A stretch of 8,374 nucleotides of DNA from contig JAIROQ010000113.1 of the NCBI GenBank assembly GCA_031257455.1, positions 1-8,374 of the forward strand, given 5' to 3'. The DNA is from Prevotellaceae bacterium. GTDB taxonomy: Bacteria > Bacteroidota > Bacteroidia > Bacteroidales > UBA932. The translations under genes were made by a program, and so were the position numbers. Below, one piece after another: positions 1 to 6,013 of this stretch. How positions within the stretch are numbered: position 1 is the first letter of the stretch; each line of letters begins with the position of its first letter. The notes beneath the pieces are model-generated. The model worked only from the letters and a program-made list of their open reading frames with translations, made no database searches and was not told the DNA's origin.

Positions 1-43
1 AAAGCTGCCAAGATGTAAAAAGGCGCGAATTACGTGGACATAG

Positions 44-116
44 TGCGGAATGAGGGATTGTTTTGATGAGTGTTTGTTTGGGGATAGATTAAGTGCAAAA
101 CAATCCCGAAACCGCA
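44..116. repeat. Long imperfect hairpin upstream of FISUMP gene A
   Basis: An outer 5-bp stem (TGCGG 44-48 with CCGCA 112-116) and an inner 11-bp perfect stem (GGGATTGTTTT 54-64 with AAAACAATCCC 97-107) are separated by an internal loop of 5 and 4 nt. The terminal loop is 32 nt and contains a GT-rich stretch (GTGTTTGTTTGGGG). The same design recurs at 7323-7381 before the second FISUMP paralogue, with different bases but conserved pairing. It is not followed by a T-run, so it is not a classical terminator. It could be a leader RNA structure, a protein-binding palindrome or the remnant of a small mobile element; the sequence does not decide. Confidence 0.7.
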
Positions 117-120
117 AAAT

Positions 121-163
121 GAGTTATGAGGTATGAATTATGAGTTATGAATTGGCTGACGCC
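121..163. repeat. Heptamer repeats with GCTGACGCC core
   Basis: Four 7-bp units of consensus GARKTAT run from 121 to 148, followed by GAATTG and the core GCTGACGCC (155-163). The same arrangement, heptamers then a TTGG-type junction then the core, occurs at the 3' end of tdk (4783-4844). Related cores lie at 1803-1811 and 5986-5994 in the opposite orientation. Nothing is encoded here. Confidence 0.75.
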
Positions 164-195
164 AAATAAACAAATAAACAAATAAACAAATAAAC
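164..195 (+). repeat. Four tandem AAATAAAC octamers before the start codon
   Basis: Four exact copies of AAATAAAC occupy 164-195 and end 4 nt before the ATG of FISUMP gene A. They form the A-rich, Shine-Dalgarno-free leader typical of Bacteroidota genes. A single AAATAAAC (7883-7890) lies in the leader of the paralogue at 7908. A perfect tandem array of this unit size can change copy number by slippage, which would alter leader length; that effect is inferred. Confidence 0.85.
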
Positions 196-199
196 AATC

Positions 200-1651
200 A
201 TGAAAAAAGTTTTCTTTCTTTTCGCCATGCTTGCAGGTATTAGTGCAAGCGCAACAGTTACGGTAGCGTCCATCAGTACGGACTATGCTACGCATCAAGT
301 AACGTTCAGCGTATCATGGACAGGTACGCCAGTGGATAACCGCGTATGGGTATGGATAGACTACGGGCCATTCGATGAAGCAAGCCCTACTATCAACTGG
401 TCGCATGCCGGCATTGCTTCGGCAACAGCTACTGCCGGCGGCATTGATTTGACTTCCCTCAATGGACGCGGCTTTTATGTTACGAAAAGTCCTTCGACCA
501 TTACGGCAACCCTGAAAAGCGTTCCCGCCAAATTCAACTGGTGCATCTATGGCAGCGACGCCCCGCCAAAGATGCTTTCCAACAACAGCGGCACATTGAC
601 ATTAGGCGGTACGCCGCCGTTTGTGCTTTCCGATGCTTCCGGCGCGAATACCTATTCTGTGTCGGGCAGTACGGTTACGGCGCAGGAAATCTTTGACGCC
701 GGCGTAACGCCCATTTACATTACCGACTTGACGGGTTGCACGGGACTGTTAAACTTTGGCACGCCGGTATTGCAGGGCAGTTGTACGTTTACGCAGCCGC
801 CGGTAGTAAATAACTTTGCTGATTTCCCTGCTGATTATAGCGCCTCTACCTTTGTGTCGCTGATAGACGAGCGCGACTGGAAAGTATATACTGCCGTAAA
901 GATTGGCGGCCGCTGGTGGATGGGGCAGAACTTGAATTACCAGACCGGATTGACCTATTGGAATAAACACAGTAGCCCAAGTACAGTAACCGGTTCCAAT
1001 CCTGCATTGCGCGGCGGTTTTTGGTGTCCGGCGGATAATGCTAACGTAACGCCTGTGTCTGTTTGTGATTATTGGGGCGCGTTGTATCCCTGGGAAACGG
1101 CGATGATGCTGGACGGTAAAGGCGCCTGGACGGAAGTAGCCGGCTGTTATTGTACCGGCGCAGCTAATTCATTGCCCTGTCAAATAAATTTTGGTAGAAA
1201 ATCAAGTAGTGGCACTGCCATTGGTGGTCGTGGAATTTGCCCGCCGAACTGGCATGTGCCGACCGATTTTGAATGGGGGCAGTTACTGGATGCCATGGAG
1301 AGCGGCGGCGGTACTGCTCACCAGACGGAGAGCGGTAATAACGTTTGGGTAGGAACTGATGCCGGCACACGCGGTAAGGCAAGCTGTTCGGGAACATCCG
1401 GTGATACCAATCCGGTATGGGACTCCGGCGCCGGTACGGATGTGTTCAATTTTCGCGGTATAGCGGCTGATGACCGTAATGGGAATGGTACAGATGACGG
1501 CAATCGCGGTCTCTATGTGGTTTTCTGGAGTTCCGCTACCTATAGCGATACCAATGCATGGCTACTGACCATCTTCGCCACCGAAACCAGAGTGCACCGG
1601 CGCGCCCTCGAACGCTCGCGCGGTTTCAGCGTCCGCTGCGTCAGGGATTAG
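200..1651 (+). CDS. Secreted FISUMP (Fib_succ_major) domain protein A
   Basis: A 483-residue exported protein. Residues 1-18 are a signal peptide (MKK, a hydrophobic stretch, then ASA before the likely cleavage site). Residues 19 to about 130 form a beta-rich module of unknown function with VSWTGTP (38-44), NRVWVWIDY (47-55), GFYV (91-94) and FNWCIYGSD (112-120), shared with the paralogue at 7908. A linker leads into a FISUMP domain (TIGR02145 / Fib_succ_major) from about 220: VKIGGRWWMGQNLN (233-246), YWGALYPWETAMM (291-303), ICPPNWHVPTDFEW (346-359), WSSA (443-446) and GFSVRCVRD at the C-terminus. The domain's function is unknown; the family is known as secreted, highly paralogous proteins and its fold is thought to be C-type-lectin-like. 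I infer an extracellular or surface ligand-binding role. The ATG at 200 is chosen because it begins the signal peptide and aligns exactly with the paralogue. The final 30 codons are compositionally odd (see the 1562-1621 entry). Family assignment is firm, function is not. Confidence 0.92.
   Translation: MKKVFFLFAMLAGISASATVTVASISTDYATHQVTFSVSWTGTPVDNRVWVWIDYGPFDEASPTINWSHAGIASATATAGGIDLTSLNGRGFYVTKSPSTITATLKSVPAKFNWCIYGSDAPPKMLSNNSGTLTLGGTPPFVLSDASGANTYSVSGSTVTAQEIFDAGVTPIYITDLTGCTGLLNFGTPVLQGSCTFTQPPVVNNFADFPADYSASTFVSLIDERDWKVYTAVKIGGRWWMGQNLNYQTGLTYWNKHSSPSTVTGSNPALRGGFWCPADNANVTPVSVCDYWGALYPWETAMMLDGKGAWTEVAGCYCTGAANSLPCQINFGRKSSSGTAIGGRGICPPNWHVPTDFEWGQLLDAMESGGGTAHQTESGNNVWVGTDAGTRGKASCSGTSGDTNPVWDSGAGTDVFNFRGIAADDRNGNGTDDGNRGLYVVFWSSATYSDTNAWLLTIFATETRVHRRALERSRGFSVRCVRD
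1562..1621 (+). other. Candidate DGR-type variable region in FISUMP protein A
   Basis: Codons 455-474 lie between AW (453-454) and the conserved GFSVRCVRD end. In ordinary FISUMP proteins this stretch is rich in Asn, Ser and Lys; here it reads LLTIFATETRVHRRALERSR. Twelve of the 20 codons end in C with varied first two bases (ACC, ATC, TTC, GCC, CAC, CGC, CTC). That is what adenine-directed mutagenesis of AAC codons in a template repeat would produce. The invariant GC-rich 3' tail (1622-1648) would correspond to the initiation-of-mutagenic-homology segment. No template repeat or reverse transcriptase is in the window, so this is inference from codon pattern and position. Confidence 0.4.
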
Positions 1652-1660
1652 CTATGGAAA

Positions 1661-1704
1661 GATTTAAAGATTTAAAGATTTCAAAATTCAAAGATTTAAA
1701 GATT
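1661..1704. repeat. GATTTAAA octamer repeat
   Basis: Exact GATTTAAA units lie at 1661-1668, 1669-1676 and 1693-1700, with degenerate units between and a partial one after. The run starts 9 nt past the stop codon of FISUMP gene A. The same unit, inverted (TTTAAATC), recurs at 7413-7442. It is AT-rich with no coding potential. Confidence 0.75.
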
Positions 1705-1716
1705 GGCAAGTGCAGT

Positions 1717-1756
1717 AAAAAAATCACTGGTATGGAAATGTACCGGCGGTTTTTTT
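1717..1756. terminator. Bidirectional intrinsic terminator
   Basis: A stem CTGGTA (1727-1732) pairs with TACCGG (1741-1746, one G-T pair) around an 8-nt loop. It is flanked by AAAAAAA (1717-1723) on the left and TTTTTTT (1750-1756) on the right. The T-run on either strand makes it usable for FISUMP gene A (stop 65 nt upstream) and for the convergent HhH gene (stop at 1895). The stem is short and the T-run is separated from it by CGG, so efficiency is uncertain. Confidence 0.65.
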
Positions 1757-1760
1757 AGTT

Positions 1761-1904
1761 GAAAGTGGAGAGTGGAAAGTTGAAAATGGCGACAAGCGCA
1801 GTGGCGTCAGCCCAATTAGTCACATTAGTCACATTAGCACATTAGCAAATCCGTAAATTGCTGCAACCAATTCCTAATTCTTAATTCTTAATTCCTAATT
1901 CTTA
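1761..1904. repeat. Composite intergenic repeat block with two GC-rich cores
   Basis: From left to right: four 7-bp units of GARARTK type (1761-1788); core GCGACAAGCGCA (1789-1800); core GTGGCGTCAGC (1801-1811); units of ATTAGTCAC / ATTAGCAC with period 9, 9 and 8 (1815-1844); and 7-bp units CYTAATT (1866-1904). The first core recurs as its exact reverse complement at 7459-7470. The second recurs at 5984-5994, and inverted at 155-163. The last heptamer run overlaps the final codons and stop of the convergent HhH gene. No gene fits here. Confidence 0.75.
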
Positions 1905-2812
1905 CAGTAGGGTCGCAACTGTTCTGCTTTTCCGGCATCGAGAATGTTATTTTTGACCAGCGCATCAATATCGCAAGCGCCTTGCGTGGAGCGGAAATGA
2001 ATAATCCCGCGTGCATTGTATGCACCGATGTAAGGATGTCTGGCCAACACTTCTCTGTCGGCGGTTTGCAGGTCTATCAAGGTTAGCAGGGTGGTATCAA
2101 CGGTTACTTGCGGGGCTATTTGTTCGAAGCGTTCAGCGGTCATGTTTCTTATTTCGCGCAGCTGGCCGATGGTGGCAAAGCCGCCGAGTTGCTCCCGGTA
2201 TCTTACTATTTGCATGGCAGTGTATGCGCCGATGCCGCGTATTTTCACGAGTTCCGAAGTATCGGCGGTATTCAGTTCTACTATTACCGTTTCCCGTTTG
2301 GGGAAATAGGCGCTGTCGGTTTTTGGAGGCGTCTTGAAAATTTCCGCAATTTGTATGTATGGTTTTAATTGTTCAAACCGCTCGGGCGTTACTACAAATA
2401 TTTTCTTGAAATCATCAGGCCGGCGGAATACAGCGCCTTTTGCACGATAATTGACAATGACCGCCGCCTGTTTCTGCGAAAACCCCAATCGTTCAAAAGT
2501 GTTGGCGTCAGCGGTATTCGGGTCGAACGTAAAGAGGCTGGCCGGCGTCCGCGCGGAGGCATGGCGTTTTGAATAATTGTATGCCACATCGCTTACTTCT
2601 ATCATTTCGCTTTCGATGGGTGAAAGGATTTGCGAAAGGCTGTCTATTTTTTTCGTGAAAACGCTAAAATCCGGCGTGGCGCTATGCGAAGAAAAAATAT
2701 GCGGCGCCACCTGAAATGCTGTTAACAGCACCAGCAGTACCGCCACGCCTATACGTTCGGTTTTACTGAAAACAAGGAATTTTTTCACGGTATAAACTAT
2801 ATATTGCCGCAA
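1895..2812 (-). CDS. Membrane-anchored triple helix-hairpin-helix (ComEA-like) protein
   Basis: Up to 305 residues. After a short basic N-terminus containing FSKTER there is one membrane segment (about residues 21-40), then a polar linker, then three repeats of a ComEA-type helix-hairpin-helix fold: 96-155 (begins FDPNTAD), 178-239 (VELNTAD, with the classic hairpin IRGIG at 191-195) and 246-303 (IDLQTAD, YIGAYNA). HhH folds bind DNA without sequence specificity. Anchored copies like this are common in Bacteroidales, but their job is not established; a ComEA-like role in DNA uptake is a guess. No ATG fits: the longest reading starts with TTG at 2812, while a GTG at 2788 gives MKKFLVFSKTER, 297 residues, which I prefer because it resembles relatives that start just before this segment. 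It lies 21-45 nt after the rsmI stop, so it is probably the last gene of that unit. Its last two codons and stop fall in a heptamer repeat. Confidence 0.88.
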   Translation of the reverse strand: MRQYIVYTVKKFLVFSKTERIGVAVLLVLLTAFQVAPHIFSSHSATPDFSVFTKKIDSLSQILSPIESEMIEVSDVAYNYSKRHASARTPASLFTFDPNTADANTFERLGFSQKQAAVIVNYRAKGAVFRRPDDFKKIFVVTPERFEQLKPYIQIAEIFKTPPKTDSAYFPKRETVIVELNTADTSELVKIRGIGAYTAMQIVRYREQLGGFATIGQLREIRNMTAERFEQIAPQVTVDTTLLTLIDLQTADREVLARHPYIGAYNARGIIHFRSTQGACDIDALVKNNILDAGKAEQLRPYCKN

Positions 2813-2833
2813 GCACGGCCTGTTATATTCTGT

Positions 2834-3505
2834 TCATCGCTTGCCTTCCACCACAAGCGTTATTTCCCCTTTCGGTTCGTGGGCTGTGTAGTGGGCAGCA
2901 AGTTCGGCAAGGCTTCCGCGTTGGTTTTCTTCAAACAGTTTGCTGAGTTCCCGCGATACGCATGCCCTGCGGTCGCCGCCCAATACGGCGCTTAGCTGCG
3001 TAAGCGTTTTTACCAGACGGTACGGCGCTTCATAAAAAATCATCGTACGTTCTTCGCCGGCAAGCTGCGACAGGCGTGTTTGTCGTCCTTTCTTTTGCGG
3101 AAGAAACCCCTCGAAACAGAAGCGGTCGCAAGGCAGGCCGGAGTTCACCAGTGCAGGAATAAGCGCGGTAGCGCCGGGTAAACATTCCACTTCCACGCCG
3201 CGTTCCAGACAGGTGCGCACCAATAAAAATCCCGGATCGGAAATTCCCGGAGTGCCTGCATCGCTTACCAATGCTACCGTTTCGCCGGCAGCTATCCGTC
3301 CGGCAATTGCATCGACCGTCTGGTGTTCGTTGAATTTATGATGCGATAGCAGGCGGGTATGAATATTGTGTTTCTTGAACAGCACAGCGGTCGTTCGCGT
3401 GTCTTCGGCCAGTACAATATCCGCTTCCGCAAGCACACGCAAAGCCCGGAGAGTAATATCTTCGAGATTTCCAACGGGGGTAGGCGCTATGAATAGTTTA
3501 CTCAT
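2834..3505 (-). CDS. rsmI: 16S rRNA (cytidine-1402-2'-O)-methyltransferase
   Basis: A 223-residue protein of the RsmI (YraL) family in the SAM-dependent tetrapyrrole methylase superfamily. It 2'-O-methylates C1402 of 16S rRNA in the decoding centre, acting in the cytoplasm on the small subunit. Diagnostic motifs: TPVGNLEDITLRA (9-21), EDTR (34-37), SDAGTPGISDPG (81-92), LPGATA (109-114), FEGFLP (131-136), YEAP (158-161) and the C-terminal KGEITLVVEG (212-221). It lacks the extra C-terminal extension of the longer E. coli protein. The ATG overlaps the stop of the upstream gene (TGATG), which suggests translational coupling. Assignment is firm. Confidence 0.96.
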   Translation of the reverse strand: MSKLFIAPTPVGNLEDITLRALRVLAEADIVLAEDTRTTAVLFKKHNIHTRLLSHHKFNEHQTVDAIAGRIAAGETVALVSDAGTPGISDPGFLLVRTCLERGVEVECLPGATALIPALVNSGLPCDRFCFEGFLPQKKGRQTRLSQLAGEERTMIFYEAPYRLVKTLTQLSAVLGGDRRACVSRELSKLFEENQRGSLAELAAHYTAHEPKGEITLVVEGKR

Positions 3506-4182
3506 CAGGCATTCATATAACGGCGATATACCAAAGCGGTAAACTGTTTAAGAGTATCGTTATTTTTGTCTATCCGTCCGAACAGCCCGGAGAGGTATTG
3601 CTGCGCTTCTTCCTTATTTTTCATTTTATCCAAATCGCTTATGGCCGTCTGAAACGCCCGGTCTTCGTTGTTGAAAAGTTCTTTGGTAAATAGATATTTG
3701 TCGCTTACGCCGATAGCATTAAAGAGATTGCCGACAGGCGTGGGAAGCGCCGGCGAATTTTCGTTCCCGGTGGCAAAGGTATCAATGATAGAAATCTTGC
3801 GGTTCTCCGTTTGCAGGGCGGCGCTGCGGGATTTTGCCGCCGGCTTTTCTGCCGGTGTTGCTGCTCCCGGCTGCTCCGCAGGTATTTCCGGCAATGTGTA
3901 TGGCACATTCAAATCATTCAGTTGCTCGCTCAAAGTAGCCAGTGTTTGCCGTATCTGTTCCTTGTGGGCGTCCAATTTTTTTATCAGATAACTGTTTTCT
4001 TTTTCGCGTTTTATATCGGTGCTGCTTACCGTCCAGACATCTGATATGGCTTGCCGCAGTATGTCTGCAACTGTTTTCTGTTCATCAAAATCAATCATGG
4101 TTTTGGTTTTCCATCCCTGTAATAACGAAGCCGCTTTTTGGAGGGTTTGAAGAACATTTTCGATAATTTTCTGGTTGTCCAT
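3505..4182 (-). CDS. Conserved hypothetical protein upstream of rsmI
   Basis: A 225-residue soluble protein from the ATG at 4182 ([10 protein letters not shown]). An in-frame TTG at 4212 would add ten residues but sits in the likely promoter. Residues 1-50 look helical; about 55-92 are charged and heptad-like, a possible coiled coil; 94-121 form a Pro/Ala-rich linker; 143-225 form a compact C-terminal domain with [22 protein letters not shown] followed by acidic helices. This C-terminal part resembles a domain I associate with Bacteroidales hypothetical proteins (IGI-D-KF-F-ELF pattern). No catalytic motif, signal peptide or membrane segment is visible. It overlaps rsmI by one base and diverges from tdk. 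The function is unknown; a link to translation or the ribosome rests only on the coupling to rsmI. Confidence 0.85.
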   Translation of the reverse strand: MDNQKIIENVLQTLQKAASLLQGWKTKTMIDFDEQKTVADILRQAISDVWTVSSTDIKREKENSYLIKKLDAHKEQIRQTLATLSEQLNDLNVPYTLPEIPAEQPGAATPAEKPAAKSRSAALQTENRKISIIDTFATGNENSPALPTPVGNLFNAIGVSDKYLFTKELFNNEDRAFQTAISDLDKMKNKEEAQQYLSGLFGRIDKNNDTLKQFTALVYRRYMNA

Positions 4183-4226
4183 TTTTTTGTATTTTTGTAA
4201 AAATTGACACAAATATACAAAAAATA
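4183..4226. promoter_or_regulatory. Divergent promoter region between hypothetical gene and tdk
   Basis: This AT-rich 44-bp gap must drive both directions. Two Bacteroidota -7 type boxes (TAnnTTTG) are present: TATTTTTG at 4190-4197 reading toward tdk, and TATATTTG (complement of 4210-4217) reading toward the hypothetical-rsmI-HhH unit. Each would put the transcript start about 20 nt before its ATG. No good TTTG -33 box at 19-21 nt is visible for either, so the call rests on the -7 boxes and the geometry. Confidence 0.45.
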
Positions 4227-4805
4227 ATGTTTTTAGAAAGCGCCAAAAAATCAGGATGGATAGAGGTTGTTACCGGCTCTATGTTTTCAGGAAAAACAGA
4301 GGAACTAATTCGAAGGTTGAAACGGGCGCAGTTTGCCCGGCAGAAGGTAGAAATTTTCAAACCGCAAATGGATACGCGTTACTCGGAAGAGGCGGTCGTA
4401 TCGCACGATGCAAATACTATTCGCTCCACGCCGGTTTCCTCGTCCGGCGCAATCCTTTTGATGACGGGCGATGTGGAAGTAGTAGGTATTGACGAAGCGC
4501 AGTTTTTCGATGATTACCTGCCGGACGTATGCACGCAATTGGCCGCACGGGGCATCCGCGTGATTGCGGCGGGACTGGATATGGACTATACCGGAAAGCC
4601 TTTTGGCCCCATGCCGGAACTAATGGCCATTGCCGAATATGTTACCAAAGTACACGCCATTTGCATGCATTGCGGCGATTTGGCGCACCATTCGCACCGC
4701 CTGTCTGCCGACAATAAGTTGGTAGTACTGGGGGAAAAGGATACTTATGAACCTTTGTGCCGCCATTGCTTTAATAAGCTAAGAGGTATGAAGTATGAGG
4801 TATGA
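4227..4805 (+). CDS. tdk: Thymidine kinase (type II)
   Basis: A 192-residue cytoplasmic enzyme that phosphorylates thymidine (and deoxyuridine) with ATP to salvage dTMP. The P-loop is GSMFSGKT (17-24), DEAQFF (89-94) carries the catalytic acid region, the lasso region is [20 protein letters not shown] (123-142), and a structural zinc site is formed by C146, C149, C178 and C181 (CMHC and CRHC). Length is near the family norm. It is divergent from the rsmI unit and convergent with buk. The 3' end runs straight into heptamer repeats: the codons for the last residues (about RGMKYEV) and the stop lie inside GAGGTAT-type units, so the C-terminus has apparently been rewritten by the repeat. These residues are beyond the zinc site and should not affect catalysis. 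Confidence 0.96.
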   Translation: MFLESAKKSGWIEVVTGSMFSGKTEELIRRLKRAQFARQKVEIFKPQMDTRYSEEAVVSHDANTIRSTPVSSSGAILLMTGDVEVVGIDEAQFFDDYLPDVCTQLAARGIRVIAAGLDMDYTGKPFGPMPELMAIAEYVTKVHAICMHCGDLAHHSHRLSADNKLVVLGEKDTYEPLCRHCFNKLRGMKYEV

Positions 4806-4870
4806 GGTATGAGGTATGAAGTATGAGTTGGCTGACGCGTCAGCAAATCAGAAATTAGAAATCAGAAATC
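4783..4870. repeat. Heptamer arrays around a palindromic GCTGACGCGTCAGC core
   Basis: Six 7-bp units (GAGGTAT or GAAGTAT) span 4783-4824, followed by GAGTTG and the perfect 14-bp palindrome GCTGACGCGTCAGC (4831-4844). A second heptamer family (consensus AAATCAG) follows at 4845-4870. The block sits between convergent tdk and buk and contains the stop codons of both (4803-4805, and 4869-4871 on the minus strand). The palindrome has no T-run, so terminator activity is doubtful. Confidence 0.8.
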
Positions 4871-5939
4871 ATTCATATTTCAAGATGTCTGCATTGCCGC
4901 GCAGGGCGGCGAGACCGTTACTTGCGAGCGCCGCCATTTCATCTTCGCCGGGATATACGGATACCGGCGCAATAAATGTTACTTTTTTCGTGATAGATTC
5001 CACCATTAGCGGATTCCAAGCAATGCCGCCGGTGATAAGGATACCGTCCACATGGCCTTCCAGTACGGTCGCCATTTCGCCGATGAATTTGGAGATGTTG
5101 TAAGCCATCGCTTCGTGTATCAGCGCGGCATGTTTATCGCCCGAAGGCAGCAGTTCCTGTTCGATTTTCTGGAATTGGTTTATGCCCAAATGCGCCACCA
5201 TACCGCCTTTTCCGGTGAGCATTTTCTTAATATCAAAAAAGGAATATTTCCCGCTAAAGCAAAGTTTGGCGACCTGCAAGGCCGGCAATGTACCCGAACG
5301 TTCCGGCGAAAAAGGCCCTTCGCCGTCCACCGCATTGGTAACGTCAATGACTTTCCCCTGCTTGTGTGCGCCTACGGAAATGCCGCCGCCAAGATGCGCT
5401 ACAATTAAATTCAATGCTTCGTATTTTTTTCCCATGCTTGCGGCATGCGCTTTGGCAATGGCTTTTTGATTTAATGCATGAAATGCCGCCGTGCGCCGGA
5501 ACAGTGGATGCCCCGCTACGCGGGCGACTTCCTGCAATTCGTCCACCACCACCGGGTCGGCAATAAACGCATGCGCTCCCGGAATAAGTTTGGCGATGTC
5601 GTCTGCAATCAATGCTCCAAGATTGCTGGCATGTTCGCCATATTTGCAAGTCAGCAAATCGGCTTTCATTTTATCATTTACTTCAAATACGCCGGACGGC
5701 ACAGGATGCATCAATCCGCCGCGTCCTACGACAGCATTAAATACTTTTATATCGTAGCCCGCTTCCTGCAAGACATTCAAGATGGCTTTCTTCCGAAATT
5801 CGAGTTGTTCGGTAACAATTTTGTAGTCTTTCAAATCATCTGCATCGTGCTGCAGATTTTTTTGAAAGACATTTTTCTCCTCTTCAAAAACGGCGATTTT
5901 AGTAGAGGTAGAACCGGGATTGATGGTCAGTATTTTCAT
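4869..5939 (-). CDS. buk: Butyrate kinase
   Basis: A 356-residue cytoplasmic enzyme of the acetate/butyrate kinase (ASKHA) family. It converts butyryl phosphate and ADP to butyrate and ATP, the energy-yielding last step of butyrate fermentation; branched-chain acyl phosphates are possible alternatives. Motifs: INPGSTSTKIAVF (6-18, nucleotide/phosphate loop), VGRGGLMHPV (71-80), IADPVVVDE (126-134), HALNQKAIAKAHA (154-166), VAHLGGGISVGA (180-191), GPFSPERSGTLP (208-219, catalytic-type Arg), ITGGIAWN (302-309) and VYPGEDEMAALA (328-339). Length matches the Buk subfamily rather than the longer AckA. ATG at 5939 is the natural start. It follows ptb by 59 nt on the same strand, the classic ptb-buk order. 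The gene is flanked by inverted copies of the same heptamer repeat. Confidence 0.95.
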   Translation of the reverse strand: MKILTINPGSTSTKIAVFEEEKNVFQKNLQHDADDLKDYKIVTEQLEFRKKAILNVLQEAGYDIKVFNAVVGRGGLMHPVPSGVFEVNDKMKADLLTCKYGEHASNLGALIADDIAKLIPGAHAFIADPVVVDELQEVARVAGHPLFRRTAAFHALNQKAIAKAHAASMGKKYEALNLIVAHLGGGISVGAHKQGKVIDVTNAVDGEGPFSPERSGTLPALQVAKLCFSGKYSFFDIKKMLTGKGGMVAHLGINQFQKIEQELLPSGDKHAALIHEAMAYNISKFIGEMATVLEGHVDGILITGGIAWNPLMVESITKKVTFIAPVSVYPGEDEMAALASNGLAALRGNADILKYE

Positions 5940-5945
5940 AGTTTT

Positions 5946-6013
5946 GGATTTCTAATTTCCAATTTCTAATTTCTGATTAGGTAGTGGCGTCAGCGCTCTT
6001 AACTCTTAGTTCT
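5946..6013. repeat. Heptamer repeat and GGCGTCAGC core between ptb and buk
   Basis: Four ATTTCYR units (5948-5975) are followed by ATTAGG, then GTGGCGTCAGC (5984-5994), then two degenerate units on the ptb side. The ptb stop (5999-6001, minus strand) and its last codons read through the latter units (TCTTAAC, TCTTAGT on the plus strand). The 17-mer ATTTCTAATTTCTGATT (5962-5978) recurs inverted at 4846-4862 on the other side of buk. The block fills the ptb-buk spacer and would be transcribed within the operon. Confidence 0.75.

Noticed and set aside
2011..2368. Plus-strand open frames across the HhH gene and similar shadows over rsmI, tdk, buk and ptb
   Set aside because: They are antisense or out of frame to well-supported genes and show no family features.
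2504..2512. GGCGTCAGC core inside the HhH gene
   Set aside because: It encodes part of the conserved NTADANT motif and has no flanking heptamers, so it is probably chance.
4183..4212. TTG start at 4212 for the hypothetical gene
   Set aside because: It lies on the -7 box region; the ATG at 4182 gives a sensible leader and N-terminus.
4783..4870. Possible CRISPR-like array
   Set aside because: Units are 7 bp and directly tandem, without unique spacers or neighbouring cas genes.
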